A DNA stretch of 64,000 bases from Pseudovibrio brasiliensis (GCF_018282095.1 NZ_CP074126.1:3390341-3454340), one strand, 5' to 3'; counted from the first letter of the stretch, positions 45,859 to 55,861 are shown. The notes: a model not told the origin generated them from the letters alone. Numbers and translations: made by a program.

Positions 45859-45885
45859 CGCTCCCTATTGATTACGGCGGGAACG
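45859..45885 (-). promoter_or_regulatory. Anti-Shine-Dalgarno hairpin of the riboswitch
   Basis: On the minus strand CGTTCCC (45885-45879) can pair with GGGAGCG (45865-45859), including one G-U pair, across a 13-base loop. The second arm contains the thiM ribosome binding site. No T-run follows, so control is probably at translation initiation. Confidence 0.6.
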
Positions 45886-45899
45886 ATTACCTTGGTACT

Positions 45900-45992
45900 C
45901 ATCCCAATTCCCTCCGCCGGCACGACCCGGATCAGGTTCTAGGAGTTGGCCTTCCGCCTCTCAGCCCGGCAATCACTACCGAGCACCCCCAT
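45900..45992 (-). ncRNA. TPP (THI element) riboswitch
   Basis: Read on the minus strand, the leader contains GGGGGTGC, the conserved GGCTGAGAG and the ACCTGATCCGGGT core followed by CGTGCCGGCGGAGGGA, the hallmarks of the TPP aptamer. It sits 47 bases before thiM and would lower expression of thiM, thiD and the downstream TRAP binding protein when TPP is abundant. Confidence 0.95.
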
Positions 45993-46087
45993 TGGTTAGA
46001 ATTTTTTGCTAGCAAACCATCGTGAGAACTGCAAGCGGAAACGAGAGACCGCGACAATAGGCAACTGGGGGTAGACCTTCCTTAAAA

Positions 46088-46145
46088 AACGCAAAAGCTT
46101 GCAAAAAAACGCAGCTTCAACGCAGAATGCTCACAAAACAACGCA
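46088..46145. promoter_or_regulatory. Four AACGCA direct repeats
   Basis: AACGCA occurs at 46088, 46108, 46119 and 46140, spacings of 20, 11 and 21 bases, that is about two, one and two helical turns. It lies between the riboswitch operon and the Lrp-like gene and could be a multi-site operator for either. Confidence 0.4.
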
Positions 46146-46209
46146 AACTCAATTTTGAGCGCACCCCGAAAGACAAAACAAGCTTACGGGACAGAAGGAT
46201 AGCAGATTA

Positions 46210-46446
46210 ATGATTCCGTTCTTTGTACAGATCAAATGCCAGCTCGGAAAAACCTATCAGGTTGCCAACGCCATCGCAGACGCGGAAGTCGCCTCCGAGA
46301 TCTACTCCACTTCCGGGGATTTCGATCTGCTGGCCAAGTTCTACATCAACGACGATGAAGACATCGGACACTTCGTAGCAAACAAGGTGCAAGTCTTCGA
46401 AGGCATCCAGGACACCAGAACCATCATTACCTTCAAGGCATTCTGA
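46210..46446 (+). CDS. Stand-alone Lrp/AsnC ligand-binding (RAM) domain protein
   Basis: A 78-residue protein that equals only the effector-binding RAM domain of Lrp/AsnC regulators, without the helix-turn-helix. It begins with FFVQIKCQLGKTYQVANAI and contains SGDFDLLAKFYI, the beta-strand pattern of the family. Such proteins bind amino acids and form octamers, and may modify full-length Lrp proteins. Monocistronic, divergent from the thiM operon. Confidence 0.88.
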   Translation: MIPFFVQIKCQLGKTYQVANAIADAEVASEIYSTSGDFDLLAKFYINDDEDIGHFVANKVQVFEGIQDTRTIITFKAF

Positions 46447-46516
46447 TACCTACAAAAACAGGCGGGACACCAGCCCGCCTGCACAATCTCGTTTCAATGT
46501 ATGCGAGCTGCTTCGC

Positions 46517-48820
46517 TCAGCTCTGAGCATCCTGAATAGCGCTCCACACAGCAACCGGCGTCGCGGGCATATCTATATGCTCAACCCCGGCATTCTTGCG
46601 CAGCGCATACTGCACAGCATTCATCACCGCCGGCGCCGCCCCAATAGAACCAGCCTCACCAGCCCCTTTAATGCCCATCGCATTTGTCGTGGAAGGAACG
46701 TTGCTTGTCGAGAAGTCAAAACTCGGCAAATCATCAGCACGCGCAACATGATAGTCCATGAAAGATGCTGACAGCAGCTGTCCGGTTTCATCATAAACCG
46801 TGTTCTCACACAGCGCCTGAGAAATCGCCTGACCGGCACCACCATGCACCTGACCAGCAAGAAGCATCGGATTCACCGTCACACCGAAGTCATCCACGAT
46901 CACATAGTTGACCACATCCGTCTTCCCGGTTTCTGGATCAATCTCCACCTCACACACATGCGTACCATTTGGATAAGTACATTCATCCTGCATGACTTTT
47001 TCCGCGGCGCTCAAGGTATCTGGTTGTGAACCCGCCACATCAGCAAGGCTGATCTGCTGGTCTGTTCCGACCACACGCACCTGCCCGTCTTCAAGCGTCA
47101 GATCCGCAGTACCAACCTCCAGCTTCTCACTGGCGATCTCTTTGATCTTCCTAACCAGCGTTTCAGAGGCCGCTTTCACAGAAGGCAATCCAATCGGGAT
47201 CGAACGTGATCCACCAGTACCACCACCGGTCGCCACACGATCTGTATCCCCCTGCACCATCTCAACCTGATCAAGTTGCAAACCAAGATACTCAGCAATC
47301 ACCTGACCGTAAGCAGTCGCATGACCCTGACCGTTGCTCTGAGTTCCGATCAGCAATGTCACACTGCCGTTCTTGTTCAGCTCAAGCTTGGCCTCTTCGC
47401 CACCCGCAAAGGCACAGGCCTCCACATAGGTCGACAGGCCGATACCACGGTACAGGCCCTTGGCTTTGCTCTCTGCTTCTCGCTCCGCAAAAGTACTGTA
47501 ATGGATCTCATCCAACGCCTTAGTCAGATGAGCACCGAAGGAACCAGTATCATACATACGTCCGAGCGCTGTTGTATAAGGTAAGGCGTCATCGGGGATA
47601 AAGCTCTTGCGGCGGAACTCCGCTGGATCCATGCCCATCTCATGCGCAGCCTTATCGGCCAACCGTTCCATCAGATAAAGCGCCTCAGGGCGCCCTGCTC
47701 CGCGGAAGGCATCCACCGGTACTGTGTTGGTATAAACGCCTGTCGCTTCCACCCAGGTGGCGGGGATATCATAGAGGCCTGAGGTCATCGTGATGCCAAC
47801 CTGCGGGATACCCGGACCAAACTCGTGCAGATAAGCACCCATGTTTGCAAGTACATGCACCTTGAGGCCAATCATCTTGCCGTTCTCGTCGAGCGCAAGC
47901 TCTGCCGTGGATACATTATCCCGGCCATGCGCATCAGACATGAAGTGCTCAGTCCGTTCCTGAAGCCATTTCACCGGACGGCCAAGACGTTTCGCAGCGA
48001 TCAGACACAGCGGGTACTCAAGATAAGTGAACATCTTGGTTCCAAAACCACCGCCCACATCCGGTGTCACAACGCGGATATCTTTTGGGTCGACGTTGAG
48101 TATGTTCTTGGCAATCAGATCACGCATGGCATGCCCGCCCTGCGTTCCGGTGGTCAGTGTGTAACGGCCACTGTCACCATCAAACTCACCAATACAGGCC
48201 CGCGGCTCCACCGCATTGGAGACCAGACGGTTATTGACCACCTTGATCTTGGTAGTATAGTGCGCATTCTGGAAGGCCTCTTCCATCGCTTCCTTGTTAC
48301 CCATCCCAACATTGAAGGCTTCATTGGACCCATGCTCTGGCCACACCAGCGGCGCACCATCCTCTAAAGCAGCCTCGGTTCCGATTGCGGGATCGACATC
48401 TTCATAGTCAACCTCAATCATCTCCATGGCTGCACGCGCCTGTTCCACCGTGTCGGCCACAACAAAGGCCAGCGCATCGCCAACAAACCGAGCTGTATCG
48501 AAACAAAGAACTTCGCGATGAGGCACCCAGTGCTTCGTGCCATCCAGCTGTCGAAGCACGGCCTTACACGGAATGGAGTTCATCCCTTCAATGTCCGCCG
48601 CAGTCAGAAGCAGCTGCACACCATCCATGGCCCGCGCATCATCCAATCCTCCCAGAGTGAACTTTGCAAACGCCAAAGAAGACCGCAAAACAACGGCATG
48701 TGCCGCACCTTCCACTTTCAGGTCATCCGTATAATGACCCTTCCCGGAGATAAAAGCGGCATCTTCTTTACGGCGAACGGGAGCACCAACTCCAAACTTC
48801 GGTGTAGCAACCTGATTCAT
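46517..48820 (-). CDS. Xanthine dehydrogenase-family molybdopterin-binding large subunit (CoxL form II-like)
   Basis: A 767-residue molybdenum hydroxylase catalytic subunit. Motifs in order: VRRKEDAAFISGKGHYTDDL, GGGFGTKMFTYLEYP, DAFRGAGRPEALY (the AYRGAGR-type loop of form II enzymes, not the AYxCSFR of true CO dehydrogenase), GGGTGGSRSIP for the cofactor, and GIKGAGEAG with the catalytic glutamate. The start is ATG 48820 with GAGG upstream. The partner FAD and 2Fe-2S subunits, usually adjacent, are absent on both sides. The substrate is therefore open. Confidence 0.87.
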   Translation of the reverse strand: MNQVATPKFGVGAPVRRKEDAAFISGKGHYTDDLKVEGAAHAVVLRSSLAFAKFTLGGLDDARAMDGVQLLLTAADIEGMNSIPCKAVLRQLDGTKHWVPHREVLCFDTARFVGDALAFVVADTVEQARAAMEMIEVDYEDVDPAIGTEAALEDGAPLVWPEHGSNEAFNVGMGNKEAMEEAFQNAHYTTKIKVVNNRLVSNAVEPRACIGEFDGDSGRYTLTTGTQGGHAMRDLIAKNILNVDPKDIRVVTPDVGGGFGTKMFTYLEYPLCLIAAKRLGRPVKWLQERTEHFMSDAHGRDNVSTAELALDENGKMIGLKVHVLANMGAYLHEFGPGIPQVGITMTSGLYDIPATWVEATGVYTNTVPVDAFRGAGRPEALYLMERLADKAAHEMGMDPAEFRRKSFIPDDALPYTTALGRMYDTGSFGAHLTKALDEIHYSTFAEREAESKAKGLYRGIGLSTYVEACAFAGGEEAKLELNKNGSVTLLIGTQSNGQGHATAYGQVIAEYLGLQLDQVEMVQGDTDRVATGGGTGGSRSIPIGLPSVKAASETLVRKIKEIASEKLEVGTADLTLEDGQVRVVGTDQQISLADVAGSQPDTLSAAEKVMQDECTYPNGTHVCEVEIDPETGKTDVVNYVIVDDFGVTVNPMLLAGQVHGGAGQAISQALCENTVYDETGQLLSASFMDYHVARADDLPSFDFSTSNVPSTTNAMGIKGAGEAGSIGAAPAVMNAVQYALRKNAGVEHIDMPATPVAVWSAIQDAQS

Positions 48821-49224
48821 GAAAACCTCAAAAATCTGGAGAGCGACCCAACACCGCACCTCCCAATACAGCTTTTTACGTATCAGCAGAGAACGTACAG
48901 TGGTTTTCTCAACCTGCAAGTGTTTTCTGGTGCACCACAGAGGTGTTGTTTCCAGAGTAACTTAACGTCATTAACACATCATCTGGAGCGAAATGCGGAG
49001 AGATGTTTGTAGCTCTAAGTTGTCAGGAGCTTCGCGCTCTCTGTCGAAACTCTCAATCTAAAATTTGTTTTAGAATTTGACCAAACCGCGAACATTAGGT
49101 TATCTAAGTCATACACCCATCTGATCCTTGTTACATTTGCACGCCGCACAGGCGCACACCATCTTGCACCGGGCATCGGGTCTGGTCCTTTTGATCGTGA
49201 CAAGGCAGCTTCGAAAGCAGTTAC
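48821..49224. other. Divergent intergenic stretch
   Basis: 404 bases between the oxidoreductase subunit and the DMT transporter. No supported gene and no clear terminator or hairpin. It must contain promoters for both divergent genes, but I cannot point to one. Confidence 0.5.
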
Positions 49225-50199
49225 ATGCCTGTTCCTTCAGCAGAGCCTGAAGGCAGCTCATCATCTGCTGCGTTAAAAACAAGGTTTTCCGAGAAATGGC
49301 AAAGCCTGTCTAACAATACACGCGGCATCTGCTGGGCCCTTCTGGCAACATTTCTTATGGCCGTTATGAGCACAATCATTAAGCTGCTCGGCGACCGTCT
49401 ACACGTTACTCAAATCCTTATGCTTCGCCAGTTTTTCATGCTGGTGATCTCAGCACCGGTCATCATCAGAGGATTTCCGGGCTCACTCAAAACACAGGCT
49501 CCACTGCTTCATCTGGGACGCATCCTGCTTGCCTCCTCAGCAATGTACTTCGGTTTCACAGCCGTCATTCACCTGCCACTTGCTGAAAGCACAGTGATTG
49601 GGTTTGCACGCACGTTCTTCATCACAATCTTTGCAGTCTTCTTTCTGAAGGAAGTCATCGGTATTCACCGAATTTCCGCGACGATCCTCGGTTTCATCGG
49701 GGTGATGGTCATCGTCCAGCCCGGCACCGGCGCGGAAATGAGCGTCTACAGTTTCATGGCGATCCTCGCCTCTGCCTGTGCAGCACTGGTCGGCATCATC
49801 CTGCGTAAAGTCACTCAGGTAGATCAACCAATCACGATCCTCACCTTTCAGGCAACTTTCGTCGGCCTGATCATGGCTCCGTTCGGCATTTACAACTGGG
49901 TTTCCATCGACCTGAACGACGCAATCCTGCTGCTCTGTCTGGCAGGCGTCAGTTGGGGCGCGCAGATGAGCAACATTCAGGCTCTAAAGTTTGGCGAAGC
50001 CTCCGCAATCGCACCGTTCGACTACATCCGCCTCGTCTACGCGGCAATCATCTCGGTCGTGATCTTCGGTGTATGGCCGCTCTGGACCACCTACCTCGGC
50101 GGCGCAATCATTGTTGCAGCCTCCCTCTACACCCTGCATCGCGAAACCGTACTGGGCAAGAAAGTGGCAACCGGTACAGCCCCGTCAAAAACGCACTAG
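49225..50199 (+). CDS. DMT-superfamily (EamA) transporter
   Basis: A 324-residue inner-membrane protein with about ten helices made of two EamA repeats (the first starting with ICWALLATFLMAVMSTIIKLLGDRL, the second near MAILASACAALVGIILRKV). The LAESTVIGFARTFFITIFAVFFLKE stretch at the end of the first repeat is family-typical. Substrate unknown; such proteins usually export metabolites or amino acids. Followed by a strong terminator. Confidence 0.87.
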   Translation: MPVPSAEPEGSSSSAALKTRFSEKWQSLSNNTRGICWALLATFLMAVMSTIIKLLGDRLHVTQILMLRQFFMLVISAPVIIRGFPGSLKTQAPLLHLGRILLASSAMYFGFTAVIHLPLAESTVIGFARTFFITIFAVFFLKEVIGIHRISATILGFIGVMVIVQPGTGAEMSVYSFMAILASACAALVGIILRKVTQVDQPITILTFQATFVGLIMAPFGIYNWVSIDLNDAILLLCLAGVSWGAQMSNIQALKFGEASAIAPFDYIRLVYAAIISVVIFGVWPLWTTYLGGAIIVAASLYTLHRETVLGKKVATGTAPSKTH

Positions 50200-50220
50200 C
50201 GCTAAGCTGTTGCTTTAACA

Positions 50221-50253
50221 AAAAAGCCCTCGCAAACTACGAGGGCTTTTTCT
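50221..50253. terminator. Bidirectional terminator between DMT and FadD genes
   Basis: AAAAAGCCCTCG and CGAGGGCTTTTT form a 12-base stem with a 7-base loop, between convergent genes. Confidence 0.92.
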
Positions 50254-50272
50254 TTGTCAGATAGTAGAAAGA

Positions 50273-51940
50273 TCAGGTTGCAGTTTCAGCTGCACGTGTC
50301 TTGGCAGCTTCTTCTTCAACCAACTCTTTCTTGGAGAGCTTACCAACCATCGTCTTTGGCAACTCATCACGGAACTCAATCGCTTTAGGCATCTCGATCT
50401 TGGAGATATGCCCCTTCAGGAACTCTTTGAGCTCATCTTCAGTCGCGCTCTGACCATCCTTCAGCTTCACAAAGGCTTTCGGCGCCTGACCGCGATATCC
50501 ATCCGGGATCGCAATCACGATCACTTCAGCAACGGCGGCATGTTGATAAAGCGCTTCCTCAATCACACGAGGATACACGTTGTAACCGGAGCAGATGATC
50601 AGATCTTTGATGCGGTCCACGAGGAAGATGAACCCGTCCTCATCCATATACCCAACATCACCGGTGTGCAGCACACGGCCACCTTCCAGTGTCTTTGCAG
50701 TCTCATCCGGACGGTTCCAGTAGCCCTTCATCACCTGCGGACCGATGATGCAAAGCTCACCCTTCTCACCCGGCGCAACAATCTTTTCAGGTTCATCCAG
50801 ATCACGAAACTCAACAGTCGTACCTGGCATGACAACGCCAATAGAGCCGTCTTTACCGGTTCCGTCCATCGGGTTTGCTGAAGCCACAGGAGAGCTCTCA
50901 GTCAGGCCATAACCTTCCACCAGAACACACCCAGTCAGCGCTTCAAACTTCTGCTTCACTTCCACAGGAAGCGGCGCACCACCTGACATGCAATAGCGGA
51001 TTGAAGTCAGGTCGTAGTTCTTTGTCAGCTCACTATTGTTAATCGCAGTGTAAAGCGTTGGCACCGCAGCAAACAGTGTCGGCTTTTTCTTGGCTGCCAG
51101 ATCCAGCAGTTCTTTCAGGTCAAACCGCGGCATCAGCAGCATTTCTGCTGCACCAAGGATAGAAAGGTTCTGCAGCACGGTCATCGCAAACACATGGAAG
51201 AACGGCAGCACGCAGAGCGTCTTCTCATAGCCGCGCTTCAAGCCACCGTAATGACTTTCCAGCATCTCCATGTTGGAGGTAATGTTGTAATGCGTCAGCA
51301 TCGCACCTTTCGGCACACCGGTTGTACCACCGGTATACTGCAGGATCGCCACATCTTCCTTAGGTTCAATCGCAACCGGCGTAACGCCTTTGGACTTCGC
51401 AAGGAAATCCTTGAAGCGGATATGAGCACTGTCAGCAGGAATGTTGGAAACGTCTTTGCGTTTAAACAGTTGGAACAGCAGCTTCTTTGGCTGAGGCAGG
51501 ATGTCAGCCATTGGACATACGATAATATTGTCCAGCGCACCTTCCTGACGAACAGCTTCAACGCGGTCATAGATCACGGAAAGATCCATGGTCACCATGA
51601 TGCGCGCACCAGAATCCCGCGCCTGGAACGCGATTTCGCGCTCAACATAAAGCGGGTTGAAGTTCACGACGACGCCGCCAACTTTCATGATCGCAAAATA
51701 GAAGATGGTGTAGTACGGCGTGTTTGGCAGACAAAGGCCAACCTTGTCGCCCTTCTTTACGCCCATCGCCTGTAGGGCACCCGCAGCACGCTCAACGAAA
51801 TCTCCCAATTCGCCGTAGCTTGTTGTCTTGCCCATGAAGTAGATAGCAGGACGATGCGCATAGTTCTTTACGGTATCATCCAGATAGCTATCGATAGTAC
51901 GAATTGGAAATTCCACTTGTCCCTCACGACCTGTCGCCAT
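50273..51940 (-). CDS. fadD: Long-chain fatty acid-CoA ligase
   Basis: A 555-residue AMP-forming acyl-CoA synthetase. The P-loop-like motif is YTGGTTGVPKG (202-212), and the A5/A8 signatures GYGLTES and GDVGYMDEDGFIFLVDRIKDLIICSGYNVYP are present; the catalytic lysine is in MVGKLSKKEL near the end. GGGGAGGAG is placed before the ATG. It activates fatty acids for beta-oxidation or lipid synthesis. A short- or aromatic-acid ligase is less likely. Single gene. Confidence 0.88.
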   Translation of the reverse strand: MATGREGQVEFPIRTIDSYLDDTVKNYAHRPAIYFMGKTTSYGELGDFVERAAGALQAMGVKKGDKVGLCLPNTPYYTIFYFAIMKVGGVVVNFNPLYVEREIAFQARDSGARIMVTMDLSVIYDRVEAVRQEGALDNIIVCPMADILPQPKKLLFQLFKRKDVSNIPADSAHIRFKDFLAKSKGVTPVAIEPKEDVAILQYTGGTTGVPKGAMLTHYNITSNMEMLESHYGGLKRGYEKTLCVLPFFHVFAMTVLQNLSILGAAEMLLMPRFDLKELLDLAAKKKPTLFAAVPTLYTAINNSELTKNYDLTSIRYCMSGGAPLPVEVKQKFEALTGCVLVEGYGLTESSPVASANPMDGTGKDGSIGVVMPGTTVEFRDLDEPEKIVAPGEKGELCIIGPQVMKGYWNRPDETAKTLEGGRVLHTGDVGYMDEDGFIFLVDRIKDLIICSGYNVYPRVIEEALYQHAAVAEVIVIAIPDGYRGQAPKAFVKLKDGQSATEDELKEFLKGHISKIEMPKAIEFRDELPKTMVGKLSKKELVEEEAAKTRAAETAT

Positions 51941-52181
51941 GCGCAGATCTCCTCCCCGAATTATTATAGTTCTTCAGACGAAGTTGACAGGAAACCGAAG
52001 CTGAGCGCCAAGGTTCATGTGCGCAACATATCAGAAAAACCTTATTTCATCATGCTTTGCGTGGAATTTGGGATAGGTTGACTATTACGTCAACCCAGAC
52101 ATACGATTGACCTTCGATGCGACACTTTCCTCAATTCCACTGATTTTTTCTCGAGAACCTGAGAGATATCAAAGCCCTGTT

Positions 52182-53897
52182 CTATTGAATGAGCTGAAAA
52201 CTCGACACGTCAAACAAGCCAAAATCTGTAATTTTTAGGTGGGGAATAACCGGAAGAGGCAAGAATGCGACCTGCAAAAACGGCTCCGGCAGCACACAAT
52301 TGAGCGATTTTGCGGCAGCCCGCAGCTCTTCTAAACGCTCTTTGACCACCTCAAACCGCTCCAGGCTCATCAATCCAGCAAGCGGCAACTCCATCTCCGC
52401 CAGCACCTGATTACCATCTGCAACAACAAAGCCACCACGCAGTGCAATGCATCTGTTCACCGCTGTCGCCATCGCTTCTTCATCAGCACCCACCACACAA
52501 ATATTGTGACTGTCATGCCCAACAGAAGATGCAATTGCCCCGGCTGTCATGCCAAAGCCATTCACAAAACCGGTCGCGATGTTACCTGTCTTCCCATGAC
52601 GCTCGACAACAGACACCTTGATAGCATCCTGCCCCAGATCGATCTGGGAGAAGTAATGCTCAACCGGCAGATCCATCTTTAAATGCTCAGTGATGATGAG
52701 CCCAGGCTTCACTCCAATCACGGAGGTTTCCCGCTGCGCAGGCACGCGGAAACTCTCAGAATGCACCGGCTCAGCATGGCAGCTATCCAGCAGCCCTTCC
52801 GGCTCAATCAGCTTGCGGGTCGCAAACAACGCGTTGGTCACAACGCGGCCCCCACTGATCACTTGATCTACATCGCAACTTTCTAGATCATTCAGCAGCA
52901 CGATATCTGCACGCCATCCCGGCGCGAGCAGGCCACGATCACGAAGTCCAAACGCATTGGCCGCAGACCAACTCGCCGCCCGATACACATCACGTGGCGC
53001 ACATCCATGCGCGATCAAACGCTTGATGAGACTGTCCAGATGTCCTTCTTCCGCAATATCCAGCGGGTTCCGGTCATCCGTACACAGCGCCACAAAGCTT
53101 GCCCGTTCAGGCGTAAGCACCGGAGCCAGCGCATCCAGATCCTTGGAGACAGACCCTTCACGGATCAGGATTGTCATCCCCTTGGAGATTTTCTCCAGCG
53201 CTTCTTCCGCTGTCGTCGCCTCATGATCTGTACGAATACCCGCTGCAAGATAACCATTCAGCGCCTTGCCACGCACCAGCGGAGCATGGCCATCAATATG
53301 CTCACCTTCAAACTCCACAATCTTTGCCAAGGCATCAGGATCGCCTGACAGAACACCCGGGAAGTTCATAAACTCCGCAAGACCAATAACGCTTGGATGA
53401 TCTTTGAACGGCATCAGATCATCTATCTCTAGTCGCGCACCCGCTGTTTCAAACTGGGTCGCAGGCACACAGGAAGAAAGATTCACCCGTAAATCCAGAA
53501 TGGTTTCCAACGAACTATCGAGGAAATATTTGATCCCTGCTGCACCAGTCACATTCGCAATCTCATGCGGATCACAAATCGCCGTCGTCACACCATGGGG
53601 CAGCACGCACCGGTCAAACTCAAAAGGCGTGACCAGGGATGATTCCACGTGCAGATGAGTATCGATGAAGCCTGGAACAGCGATCTTGCCGCTGCAGTCT
53701 ATCTCTTTGACGCCCTCATACGTGTCATAGGTGCCAACAATCTTCTCGCCTGAGATTGCAATATCGGTCTTGGTCAGGCTGCCATCGATGACACTGAACA
53801 GCTCAACATTTTTCAGCACAAGATCAGCAGGCGCATTGCCCTGCCCTTGATCGATGAGTGTTTTTAAACCGGCAATCTTCTGCTGGCGAGATCCCAT
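52182..53897 (-). CDS. ade: Adenine deaminase
   Basis: A 571-residue amidohydrolase of the Ade type, converting adenine to hypoxanthine and ammonia. Metal ligands are in [12 protein letters not shown] (H81, H83) and CDPHEIANV (about 109-116), with DGHAP and CTDDRNP following in the usual order. The C-terminal Ade domain has [30 protein letters not shown]. The ATG at 53897 follows GGGAGGA; an earlier in-frame start at 53921 overlaps that site. Confidence 0.92.
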   Translation of the reverse strand: MGSRQQKIAGLKTLIDQGQGNAPADLVLKNVELFSVIDGSLTKTDIAISGEKIVGTYDTYEGVKEIDCSGKIAVPGFIDTHLHVESSLVTPFEFDRCVLPHGVTTAICDPHEIANVTGAAGIKYFLDSSLETILDLRVNLSSCVPATQFETAGARLEIDDLMPFKDHPSVIGLAEFMNFPGVLSGDPDALAKIVEFEGEHIDGHAPLVRGKALNGYLAAGIRTDHEATTAEEALEKISKGMTILIREGSVSKDLDALAPVLTPERASFVALCTDDRNPLDIAEEGHLDSLIKRLIAHGCAPRDVYRAASWSAANAFGLRDRGLLAPGWRADIVLLNDLESCDVDQVISGGRVVTNALFATRKLIEPEGLLDSCHAEPVHSESFRVPAQRETSVIGVKPGLIITEHLKMDLPVEHYFSQIDLGQDAIKVSVVERHGKTGNIATGFVNGFGMTAGAIASSVGHDSHNICVVGADEEAMATAVNRCIALRGGFVVADGNQVLAEMELPLAGLMSLERFEVVKERLEELRAAAKSLNCVLPEPFLQVAFLPLPVIPHLKITDFGLFDVSSFQLIQ

Positions 53898-54379
53898 GTG
53901 ATGTCCTCCCGGAGGAAGCACTTGGGCTGCTCCCTCATTTCTATTTCCCTAAGGGCAAGCCTAGCAAAAGATTGCGAGCTCCCCAATGCCGCCAATACAA
54001 ATGCTTGTTGGAATTGTACAAATCATGTCAGTGAGAAAACAAAACCCACAGAAACAAGATTTTTTTAGTCTGCGGATTCCCTTTCGGCAGTCTGATTTGC
54101 CTAGTTTCTAGGCACATTCGTATTTTTGCTTGCATTTTGATGAAACCCGCATCAAACAGAGGTGCATTTTCATAAATGCAACCTTTGTATGAGTTTTGAC
54201 GCACATAAGAGCAGCCCAGCTGCCGAGCTTGCGGCCCCAGATCCGCGCCTCTCGCAACTCTACAATCAAATTTAATTCAGTTGGCCTGCGGGCTTGCTCC
54301 TGCAATTTCTCCAACTGGAAACGCATGCCAAGCAATTGAAGTCGGATATCCGATACCGGCTCACGACTAAGGGAACTCC
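53898..54379. other. Divergent ade-zwf intergenic region with three dyads
   Basis: 482 bases without a gene. Three inverted repeats lie in a row: TGCCTAG-TTT-CTAGGCA (54098-54114), TTTGATG-7-CATCAAA (54136-54156) and AGGTGCATTT-TCAT-AAATGCAACCT (54160-54184, one bulged base). They are about 195-280 bases before the zwf start and could be operators or part of a folded leader. Confidence 0.5.
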
Positions 54380-55852
54380 ATGGCGAACCGTCCAACTCAA
54401 TCAGACCCATTTGATCTCGTTGTATTTGGAGGCACCGGCGACCTTGCACACCGCAAGCTACTCCCGGCTCTCTATCACCGCGAACCAGTCGGTCATCTGG
54501 GTGAGGACGCCCGCATCATCGCCGTCTCCCGCCGTCAGCTCAGCGACACTGAGTATCGCGACTGGGCTCGCAAAGCCATTTGCGAGCATGTGGCTGAAGT
54601 AGATCAGGAAGCACTGGAACGCTTCCTCGCTCGTATCCAGTACGTTGCAGTAGACGTTGCACAGAACACCGGTTGGGAAGCTCTGGAAGAAAAGCTCTCT
54701 GGCCGCGAAGATTTTGTTCGCGCTTTCTACCTCTCAGTTTCTCCAGACTTCTTCGGCCCAATCTGTTCCGCTCTCGGTGAGCACGATCTGGTGACAGAAA
54801 AGTCCCGCGTGACCATCGAAAAGCCAATCGGCAAAAACGGCAAGTCCGCACATGAAGTCAACGAGACCATCGGTTCTGTTTTCAAAGAACACCAGATTTT
54901 CCGTATCGACCACTACCTCGGCAAGGAAACCGTACAGAACCTGATGGCTCTGCGCTTCGCAAACGTGTTGTTCGAGCCGCTCTGGAACGCAGCTCACATC
55001 GATCATGTTCAGATCACCGTGGCTGAAACACTGGGCGTCGAAAGCCGCGCCGGCTATTACGACACCGCAGGCGCTCTTCGCGATATGGTCCAGAACCACC
55101 TGCTCCAGCTCCTCTGTCTCGTCGCAATGGAACCACCTGAGTCCATGGCACCAGACAGTGTTCGTGATGAAAAACTGAAAGTTCTCAAAGCCCTGCGTCC
55201 AATGAGCTCTGAGATGGTAGAACGCAACACCGTTCGTGGTCAGTACCGCGCAGGTGCCTCTGCAGGTGGTGCCGTAAAGGGCTATCTGGAAGAGCTGGGC
55301 CGTGACGATTCAAGCACCGAAACATTCGTAGCGGCAAAGGTAGACATCGAGAACTGGCGTTGGGCCAACGTTCCATTCTATCTGCGCACCGGTAAGCGTC
55401 TTGCTGCCCGTGTTTCTGAAATCACCATTCAGTTTAAAGACTTGCCGCATTCCATCTTCCTGCCAGACGCAGGTCGGATTGCAGCGAACAAACTGGTCAT
55501 CCGCCTACAGCCGGATGAAGGCGTGAAGATGCAGGTCATGATTAAGGACCCGGGCCCAGGCTCCATGCGCTTGCGTGAAGTGCCGTTGGATATGACCTTC
55601 GCGGAAGCCTTCAGCTCCCGTCACCCAGATGCATATGAGCGTCTCATCATGGATATGATCCGTGGCAATCAGACCCTGTTCATGCGCCGCGATGAAGTGG
55701 AAGCTGCATGGAAGTGGATTGATCCGATCCTCGAGCAATGGTCCCAGATCAAAGAAGCTCCAAAGCCTTACACCTCAGGCACCTGGGGCCCATCAGCCTC
55801 CATCGCCCTTATCGAGCGCGATGGCCGTACATGGCATGATGAAACCTACTGA
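54380..55852 (+). CDS. zwf: Glucose-6-phosphate 1-dehydrogenase
   Basis: Zwf oxidises glucose-6-phosphate to 6-phosphogluconolactone, the entry to the Entner-Doudoroff and pentose phosphate routes. The 490-residue product has the Rossmann motif GGTGDLAHRKLLPALYH (18-34) and the catalytic RIDHYLGKE (175-183) with His178; ADYDTAGALRDMVQNHLLQ-type sequence (YYDTAGALRDMVQNHLLQ) follows. AGGGAA lies before the ATG. The lactonase gene pgl that commonly follows zwf is absent here. Confidence 0.95.
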   Translation: MANRPTQSDPFDLVVFGGTGDLAHRKLLPALYHREPVGHLGEDARIIAVSRRQLSDTEYRDWARKAICEHVAEVDQEALERFLARIQYVAVDVAQNTGWEALEEKLSGREDFVRAFYLSVSPDFFGPICSALGEHDLVTEKSRVTIEKPIGKNGKSAHEVNETIGSVFKEHQIFRIDHYLGKETVQNLMALRFANVLFEPLWNAAHIDHVQITVAETLGVESRAGYYDTAGALRDMVQNHLLQLLCLVAMEPPESMAPDSVRDEKLKVLKALRPMSSEMVERNTVRGQYRAGASAGGAVKGYLEELGRDDSSTETFVAAKVDIENWRWANVPFYLRTGKRLAARVSEITIQFKDLPHSIFLPDAGRIAANKLVIRLQPDEGVKMQVMIKDPGPGSMRLREVPLDMTFAEAFSSRHPDAYERLIMDMIRGNQTLFMRRDEVEAAWKWIDPILEQWSQIKEAPKPYTSGTWGPSASIALIERDGRTWHDETY

Positions 55853-55861
55853 TTAAACGAA

